DNA from: Oleispira sp963933055
GTDB taxonomy: Bacteria; Pseudomonadota; Gammaproteobacteria; Pseudomonadales; Oceanobacteraceae
Assembly: GCA_963933055.1 (NCBI GenBank)
Contig: CAWVSY010000044.1
Coordinates: 1 to 30,153, forward strand
Reading direction: 5' to 3'
Length of the DNA stretch: 30,153 nt
Under the pieces are notes generated by a model that saw only the letters and a program-made list of their open reading frames with translations, was not told the DNA's origin and did no database searches. The position numbers were made by a program, and so were the translations under genes. Shown here in pieces: positions 25,479 to 30,153 of the stretch. How positions within the stretch are numbered: the first letter of the stretch is position 1; every line of letters begins with the position of its first letter.

Positions 25479-25954
25479 CGAACTATCCTCTATTTAAATC
25501 GATAATCGAATAAACCATTAGGGAATATTTGGCACTGTATTTATTAATACAATGCTTGTCGCTAAGACTCATAAAGCCCCAATGTATAATTTTTTTGCAG
25601 AACGTCGCAGCTAAAACAGTACACCTGTATTGACACAGCGTTGCGTAATACAAAAATCATCTAGCTACGAGTTTAAAGACTGGATGATCGATTCTTGGTC
25701 AATCACCGTAACGATTCTGCCTTGGTCTTAAGGTCGAGAATCTGAGGTGAACACAGGGGATAACCTATTCACTCTCTTAAACTATCTTTTCTCATAACAC
25801 GTCGGTGATCGGCCCGAAATCCAGCATGACGAAAAGCCGCATAATTCTGCCATTATATGAGAGATTGTCAAGGCTCAGTTGGATAATCCCTTGACAAAAA
25901 CGGTGCGATAATCGAATGTAAAATGAAATAGTTTTCAAATAAGAGATTTTCGAT
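25479..25954. other. 476-bp divergent control region between ilvI and the DUF4124 gene
   Basis: No credible gene. For the ilvI direction I find a perfect palindrome with arms TGTATT/AATACA (25536-25551) and a possible minus-strand hairpin at about 25712-25744 (GATTCT/AGAATC with inner CCTT/AAGG). There is no T-run after the hairpin and no short frame rich in Leu, Val or Ile codons, so classical attenuation is not supported. A separate palindrome near the DUF4124 gene is listed on its own. Confidence 0.5.
25865..25897 (+). promoter_or_regulatory. 9-bp inverted repeat overlapping a -35-like TTGACA
   Basis: TTGTCAAGG (25865-25873) and CCTTGACAA (25889-25897) are perfect complements 15 bp apart. 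The right arm contains TTGACA (25891-25896), a consensus -35 hexamer, though the -10 at 17-18 bp spacing is poor. The element ends 57 bp before the DUF4124 start, so it could be an operator over that promoter. Confidence 0.4.
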
Positions 25955-26422
25955 ATGTTTGCCCGTCTTTACCACGCGTTACTGGTAGCCAGTTTTATAT
26001 TCAGTATTTCAATATCGACTAGCCATGCGGCGAAAATTTATCACTGGGTAGATGATAATGGGCAAGCCCATTATAGCGAAACGCCTCCTCGCGATATTGT
26101 GTCTAAAAAACTCAACATTCGCCCAGCCGGAACCGGATCCAAAGGAAGTGAGGGGTCAAGCGAGTCATCAGATGAGCATAAGGCAACGACTAAAAATAAA
26201 CCTGAAAAAGAAGAGCAAAAGGAAGAAGCAGCAAACGATTATAGTCCTGAAGAAAAAGCACAATACTGCCAGCAATCAAATGATTTAATGCAGCAAATGA
26301 ACGGTAGCACTCAACGCCGCTTTAAACAGCCTGATGGTAGCTATCGTAAGCTAACAGAGAGTGAAATTGCCGATTATCGTAGCCAAGCTCAAGCAGGCAT
26401 CGACAATTACTGTAAAAAGTAA
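25955..26422 (+). CDS. Secreted DUF4124-domain protein
   Basis: A 155-residue exported protein of unknown function. The signal peptide is residues 1-25 (ending SHA). The DUF4124 domain follows at once: KIYHWVDDNGQAHYSETPP, a short beta fold. The middle is a low-complexity stretch rich in Ser, Glu and Lys, and the C-terminus is helical with two cysteines. Such proteins are widespread in gammaproteobacteria. It is convergent with pgeF, with only 8 bp between the stops. Confidence 0.85.
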   Translation: MFARLYHALLVASFIFSISISTSHAAKIYHWVDDNGQAHYSETPPRDIVSKKLNIRPAGTGSKGSEGSSESSDEHKATTKNKPEKEEQKEEAANDYSPEEKAQYCQQSNDLMQQMNGSTQRRFKQPDGSYRKLTESEIADYRSQAQAGIDNYCKK

Positions 26423-26430
26423 GAAGGGGG

Positions 26431-27228
26431 TTAATTCTGCAACCAAATAATACTGGCCTGACGACCAGTAATTGGTTGCCGGCGATAGCTGAAAAATCGA
26501 TATTCATTTTGATCGCTTGTATCTGAATACGTGCAAAAACCACGCTCTTGATCGGCACCATAAATACCGTTCAAGCCCAAGTGCTCTAACTGAATTCTAG
26601 CTAATCGATAAAGATTACATTGTAATCGATCACCCGAGCCGCGAATAAAACAGGCCTCATCTGCCCAAGCTTTACCTGCGCCTAGTGTTTCAAAGGCGGT
26701 ATTCACTTCTGGCCCTACCTCAAAAGCAGCTTGCGAAATTGCAGGCCCTAACCAGGCAATGACTTGATTCGCTGGAATACCGCTATTGGTAAACGTTTTT
26801 AATGTATTGGCCAATACACCGTTTGCTAACCCCTTCCAGCCTGCATGAGCTGCGGCAACTTGACGCCCTTGAAGATCACAAAATAAAACAGGCAAACAAT
26901 CAGCCGTCATAATCGCACACGCTAAACCCATTTTTTGGGTAAAACTCGCATCTGCTGAGTGGCCATTACTAATGATTTCAGCATCAGGGCAATCAATGCC
27001 ATGGATTTGCTGCAACCAACGAATTTCATCACAGCCTGATGTGGAGATTGTTTCTAGCAGTTGTTGGCGATTGGCACGAACGTGAGCGGGTAGATCATTG
27101 ACATGATCACCCAAGTTGAAGCGGTCGTAAGGAGGTAAGCTGCTGCCTATTGGCTGGGCAGACGATATTTCACGCTCAGTGGCCAGCGCTTTGACATTAT
27201 TTGGGGCTGGCCATTGAGGTATTATCAT
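26431..27228 (-). CDS. pgeF: Peptidoglycan editing factor PgeF (YfiH, multicopper-oxidase-like laccase domain)
   Basis: In E. coli this protein removes wrongly inserted L-serine-containing precursors from peptidoglycan synthesis. It has 265 residues. Zinc/metal ligands of the family are visible: H76 in QQIHG, C111 in TADCLPV and H128 in AAAHAGWKG. NLGDHVNDLPAHVRANR near residue 38 is typical. It begins 34 bp after rluD on the same strand, the usual rluD-pgeF order beside bamD. Confidence 0.93.
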   Translation of the reverse strand: MIIPQWPAPNNVKALATEREISSAQPIGSSLPPYDRFNLGDHVNDLPAHVRANRQQLLETISTSGCDEIRWLQQIHGIDCPDAEIISNGHSADASFTQKMGLACAIMTADCLPVLFCDLQGRQVAAAHAGWKGLANGVLANTLKTFTNSGIPANQVIAWLGPAISQAAFEVGPEVNTAFETLGAGKAWADEACFIRGSGDRLQCNLYRLARIQLEHLGLNGIYGADQERGFCTYSDTSDQNEYRFFSYRRQPITGRQASIIWLQN

Positions 27229-27262
27229 TTTATCAATCCAATAAAAAACTTAATTTAGAACA

Positions 27263-28243
27263 TTAAAATTCAATATCTTCGTACGTTTCAGATTGCTCAT
27301 CTGACAAGGCTTGCAGTAAATCTGCAAAATCTTGCGGCAATTCAACTTCCCACGTCATGTACTCATCCGTCGTTGGGTGCCACAAGCTTAACTCACGGGC
27401 ATGCAGTGCTTGACGCTGAAAATCTTGCAAGACTTGGCGTAGGTGTAAGGAAATTCCTTTAGGTAAACGGAAACGACCAAAATACGTTTGATCTCCTACC
27501 AACGGATATCCAATGTGCGACATGTGTACGCGAATTTGGTGAGTACGACCCGTTTCCAACTTGCAACGAACATGGGTATGAGCATTGAACTTTTTCAATA
27601 CTCGATAATGGGTTACCGCTTCTTTACCCATATCTTCTGGCGCTACCGCCATTTTGGTACGCTGAGTCGGGTGACGTGCGATAGGGGCTTCAACAACACC
27701 ACCTCCCGTCATGACACCCATCGTGATGGCTTCGTATTCACGCCCCATCGATCGATCTTGCAACTGATTGACCAATTGAGTTTGTGCTTGCAACGTTTTT
27801 GCCACAACCATCAAACCTGTTGTATCTTTATCCAAGCGATGCACGATACCCGCACGCGGTACATTCTCAATACCTGGGTAGTGATAGAGCAAAGCGTTTA
27901 ATAAAGTACCGGTATGATTACCCGCTGCTGGGTGAACAACCAAGCCAGCCGGTTTATTGATAACGACAATGTCATCATCTTCATAAACCACATTTAATGG
28001 GATATCTTCTGCTTCCCAATCACCTTCGGCTTCAAGAACAACGTCAAGCGCTAGGTTTTCCCCGCCGATCATTTTATCGCGACCACGACGAATTTCACCG
28101 TCTACGGTCAATTGTCCATCGACGATCCACTGCTGCAAACGCGAGCGTGAAAAATCAGGAAATAACTCTGCCGCGATCTTATCTAGGCGTTTATTACCGA
28201 GATGAATTGGGACTAAAACACTGGCTTGAATAGAATTTGACAT
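27263..28243 (-). CDS. rluD: 23S rRNA pseudouridine synthase RluD
   Basis: Modifies uridines 1911, 1915 and 1917 (E. coli numbering) of helix 69 in 23S rRNA. It has 326 residues. An N-terminal S4 domain (about 18-75) precedes the catalytic domain, which carries INKPAGLVVHP and HRLDKDTTG (135-143) with catalytic D138, followed by GRTHQIRVHM. It is divergent from bamD, as in most gammaproteobacteria. Confidence 0.95.
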   Translation of the reverse strand: MSNSIQASVLVPIHLGNKRLDKIAAELFPDFSRSRLQQWIVDGQLTVDGEIRRGRDKMIGGENLALDVVLEAEGDWEAEDIPLNVVYEDDDIVVINKPAGLVVHPAAGNHTGTLLNALLYHYPGIENVPRAGIVHRLDKDTTGLMVVAKTLQAQTQLVNQLQDRSMGREYEAITMGVMTGGGVVEAPIARHPTQRTKMAVAPEDMGKEAVTHYRVLKKFNAHTHVRCKLETGRTHQIRVHMSHIGYPLVGDQTYFGRFRLPKGISLHLRQVLQDFQRQALHARELSLWHPTTDEYMTWEVELPQDFADLLQALSDEQSETYEDIEF

Positions 28244-28352
28244 GAATGAACTTTAAATGATCTTTAGTGAAGATTAAGACTATGATTTAATGGCGCTACT
28301 TAAGCGGCACTATCTTGACCATCTAGTATACAGTTAAACGGAATATTCCTCC

Positions 28353-29183
28353 ATGAGAAGCTTTGTTCAAACGTTGTTGATTTTATCCTGCCTAGTCTTG
28401 GCAGCCTGTTCGTCTACCGACAAACGCTCTGACGAGCTTACCGAGCGTGAGTTTTATAACGAAGCGCGTGAGGCAATGGATGATAATAATTTTTTAATCG
28501 CCAGTGAGCGCCTGCAGCAACTGGAGTCTCGCTACCCTTTTGGCCAATATGCTGAACAGGCTCAGCTAGAGCTTATTTATACTCAGTACATGATGTCTGA
28601 CCTGGAAAGCTCGTTAGCGTCTGCTGAACGCTTTATTCGTTTACACCCTTTGCATAAGCAAGTTGATTACGCGTATTACTTACGGGGTTTGGCGGTGTAT
28701 GAGTTAGGTTTCAGTTTTGTTGAACGTTATTTACCCTCTGACCAGGCTCGCCGTGATCCGACGCCGTTTCGTGATGCCTTTAATTATTTTGATGAGTTGA
28801 TTCGTCGCTACCCTGATAGCCAATATAATGTGGATGCTCAGAAGCGTATGATTTTTCTTCGCGATCGTTTAGCGCAATATGAGATGGGCGTTGGCCAGTA
28901 TTATATGAAACGCCATGCCTATTTGGCGGCGGCAGAGCGTGCTGAGCGCATTATGCTAGGTTACCAAGGCACCAGCGTTGTTGGTGATGCATTAGCAATG
29001 CAAGTTGAAGCGTACGATTTATTAGGACAAGAATTTGAGTCTGAGCAGGCTTTGGCGCTGTTAAAACTGAATTACCCTAAACATGAACAACTCGATGATG
29101 AAGGTAACTTTATCGTTAGTGGTTTAACGACCAAAGAGCGTCGCACCTTGATTGGCGTAATGAGCTTCGGGCTGATTGAGTAG
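28353..29183 (+). CDS. bamD: Outer membrane assembly lipoprotein BamD
   Basis: An essential lipoprotein of the BAM complex that inserts beta-barrel proteins in the outer membrane. It has 276 residues. The lipobox LAAC puts the lipidated cysteine at C19. The mature part consists of tetratricopeptide-like helices (FYNEAREAMDDNNFLIASERLQQLE, split by the family's SRYPFGQYAEQAQLELIY). The C-terminus is slightly longer than in E. coli BamD. It is divergent from rluD across 109 bp. Confidence 0.95.
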   Translation: MRSFVQTLLILSCLVLAACSSTDKRSDELTEREFYNEAREAMDDNNFLIASERLQQLESRYPFGQYAEQAQLELIYTQYMMSDLESSLASAERFIRLHPLHKQVDYAYYLRGLAVYELGFSFVERYLPSDQARRDPTPFRDAFNYFDELIRRYPDSQYNVDAQKRMIFLRDRLAQYEMGVGQYYMKRHAYLAAAERAERIMLGYQGTSVVGDALAMQVEAYDLLGQEFESEQALALLKLNYPKHEQLDDEGNFIVSGLTTKERRTLIGVMSFGLIE

Positions 29184-29249
29184 CCCAATAAAATTGAAAA
29201 AGCCGATCTTCTGGTAATAAATTCGCTCGAAGATCGCCATTAAGCACTT

Positions 29250-29312
29250 CCTTCTACGACACGTCGTAAATCCATCCCTGGAGACTCTCTTCGGGATCCT
29301 TCCCTCAGAAGG
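29250..29312 (-). repeat. Structured dispersed repeat, copy C
   Basis: On the minus strand this reads CCTTCT, then GGATCC from 29299, GAAGAGAG, CAGGGA from 29280, ATTTACGACGTG, and closes with AGAAGG. GGAT and CAGGGA are 19 bases apart, exactly as in copy B, and bases in between agree without gaps. The closing pair CCTTCT/AGAAGG is perfect. A 7-bp direct repeat AAGCACT flanks it (29242-29248 and 29322-29328), possibly a target duplication. Confidence 0.55.
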
Positions 29313-29464
29313 TCTTGAACGAAGCACTCAACACCGATCCGCGAATTCAAGCACCCATCCAGATTCACACTTACCGACTAACGTCTTAATGTTTAGCCGC
29401 TATAACTCAACAATACAGAAATAATTAAATCTGAATTATCGTCAGCAGCAATGTATTAGTGTTG

Positions 29465-29543
29465 TTCGTTTTAAGGGGCTTCCCACAGCATGGATGCTGT
29501 TGAGAGCATACAGGGACGTACTTGCTGCGTCCCCAGAAACGAA
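29465..29543 (+). repeat. Structured dispersed repeat, copy B
   Basis: The ends pair as TTCGTTT/AAACGAA and, after a small internal loop, GGGG/CCCC. Inside are a 6-bp hairpin CAGCAT-GG-ATGCTG (29486-29499) and GGGACG/CGTCCC (29513-29533). The hairpin apex GCATGGATGC is identical to copy A, while the next pair outward is A-T here and G-C in copy A. It lies in the 418-bp gap between bamD and nadE, which otherwise holds copy C, an 8-bp inverted repeat at 29204-29236 and no gene. Confidence 0.65.
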
Positions 29544-29601
29544 TTACCTGATACTGCGCTCACGAAAGTACTATGCTCACGAAAGCTCAACGCTACGGCT
29601 T

Positions 29602-30153
29602 TTAGCTACCCGCCTTCCAGCCATTAGTAATCGGATAACGACGATCTCGGCCAAAGCCTCGTGAGGTGATCCGCACACCAACAGGCGCTTGGCGACGCTT
29701 GTATTCAGACAAATCTACCAAGCGTGTCACGCGCGTTACTTCCTCGCGATCAAAGCCCTTAGCAATGATCGCATCAACACTTAAATCGCCCTCAATGTAA
29801 TATTCAAGAATTTGATCCAGAATATCGTATGGCGGCAAACTGTCTTCATCCACTTGATCCGGTGCCAACTCAGCCGACGGTGGACGCGTAATCACACGAT
29901 CAGGAATGATCTCAACTTCCCCTTGCTCTGCCGCTACTTCATTGCGATAACGCGAAAGCTGGAATACGAGGGTTTTATACACATCCTTCAGCGCACTGTA
30001 ACCACCCACCATATCGCCATAAAGCGTCGCGTAACCCACCGCCATCTCACTCTTATTGCCTGTTGTGATGACCATGTAGCCTTTCTTATTCGAAATCGCC
30101 ATCAGCATCACACCACGACAACGAGCTTGTAAGTTTTCTTCCGTCGTATCACG
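29602..30153 (-). CDS. nadE: NAD+ synthase (glutamine-hydrolysing), C-terminal part
   Basis: Makes NAD from nicotinic acid adenine dinucleotide. The frame is open to the window edge; 183 residues of the synthetase domain are visible, ending KAGS. The stretch EENLQAR near the edge, SNKKGYMVITTGNKSEMAVGYATLYGDM, GGYSALKDVYKT and the lid-region PPSAELAPDQVDEDSLPPYDILD identify the ammonia-ligase domain. The glutaminase domain of this class would lie outside. The codon at 30111 is internal, because homologous sequence continues upstream. Confidence 0.93.
   Translation of the reverse strand, partial: RDTTEENLQARCRGVMLMAISNKKGYMVITTGNKSEMAVGYATLYGDMVGGYSALKDVYKTLVFQLSRYRNEVAAEQGEVEIIPDRVITRPPSAELAPDQVDEDSLPPYDILDQILEYYIEGDLSVDAIIAKGFDREEVTRVTRLVDLSEYKRRQAPVGVRITSRGFGRDRRYPITNGWKAGS

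Noticed and set aside
24391..25513. Several plus-strand frames of 60-87 residues across ilvI
   Set aside because: They run antisense to a fully conserved enzyme gene and have no domain character or start signals.
25770..25850. Short minus-strand frame upstream of ilvI as a leader peptide
   Set aside because: A 23-residue frame exists but has no run of Leu, Val or Ile codons, and no terminator hairpin with a T-run follows.
29124..29327. Minus-strand frame of 67 residues at the end of bamD
   Set aside because: It overlaps the bamD 3' end and repeat copy C; its composition (Arg/Cys-rich) is explained by the repeat.
1..30153. CRISPR array, tRNA or rRNA genes, insertion sequences, prophage genes
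   Set aside because: No regularly spaced repeats, no tRNA cloverleaf or rRNA sequence recognised, and no transposase, integrase or phage-like protein among the frames.

Overview
The window reads as a chromosomal segment of a gammaproteobacterium, most likely a marine member of the Oceanospirillales or a close relative of the pseudomonads. The evidence is gene content and order: aroQ, prmA, a DUF3426 zinc-ribbon gene, dusB, fis, purH, purD and a 7TM-DISM hybrid kinase lie in the order remembered for the Pseudomonas aeruginosa region that ends in retS, and most genes are typical core genes of that class. Base composition is moderate (not GC-rich), which fits Oceanospirillales better than Pseudomonas. 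The genus assignment is inference.

Layout. 1-3.1 kb: the 3' end of a nucleoid-associated protein gene, a stand-alone FAD oxidoreductase related to the domain often fused to SelD, and a family II (Mn) pyrophosphatase with a clear promoter and terminator. 3.2-7.5 kb: two small unknown genes, a PAS-AAA-Fis sigma-54 activator, then ccoG (cbb3 oxidase assembly), converging with a PCu(A)C copper chaperone gene. Between the activator and ccoG lie a well-formed -24/-12 sequence and, about 110-165 bp upstream of the predicted start, tandem palindromes. 7.6-12.2 kb: a c-di-GMP adhesion-control module, lapG-lapD on the minus strand and a divergent two-receiver diguanylate cyclase. 12.3-22.3 kb: the housekeeping run aroQ-prmA-DUF3426-dusB-fis-purH-purD, then the RetS-like hybrid kinase. 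22.4-25.5 kb: coq7 and, convergent, ilvI-ilvH. 26-30 kb: a DUF4124 secreted protein, pgeF, rluD, bamD and the 3' end of nadE.

How they fit together. Two regulatory themes recur: surface attachment (LapD/LapG, a diguanylate cyclase, and a RetS-type kinase, which in Pseudomonas restrains the biofilm lifestyle) and assembly of the copper-containing cbb3 terminal oxidase (CcoG, PCu(A)C, and possibly the sigma-54 activator). The rest is nucleotide, amino-acid, quinone, NAD, tRNA/rRNA and envelope housekeeping.

Non-coding structure. There are three diverged copies of a short structured repeat (one in the purH-purD gap, two in opposite orientation in the bamD-nadE gap), an inverted pair of REP-like hairpins after coq7, several factor-independent terminators, and a few palindromes that could be operators. 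No tRNA, rRNA, CRISPR array, insertion sequence or prophage was seen. The best candidates for something undescribed are the sigma-54 wiring of ccoG, the hybrid kinase with a degraded ATP-binding domain, and the structured repeat family.
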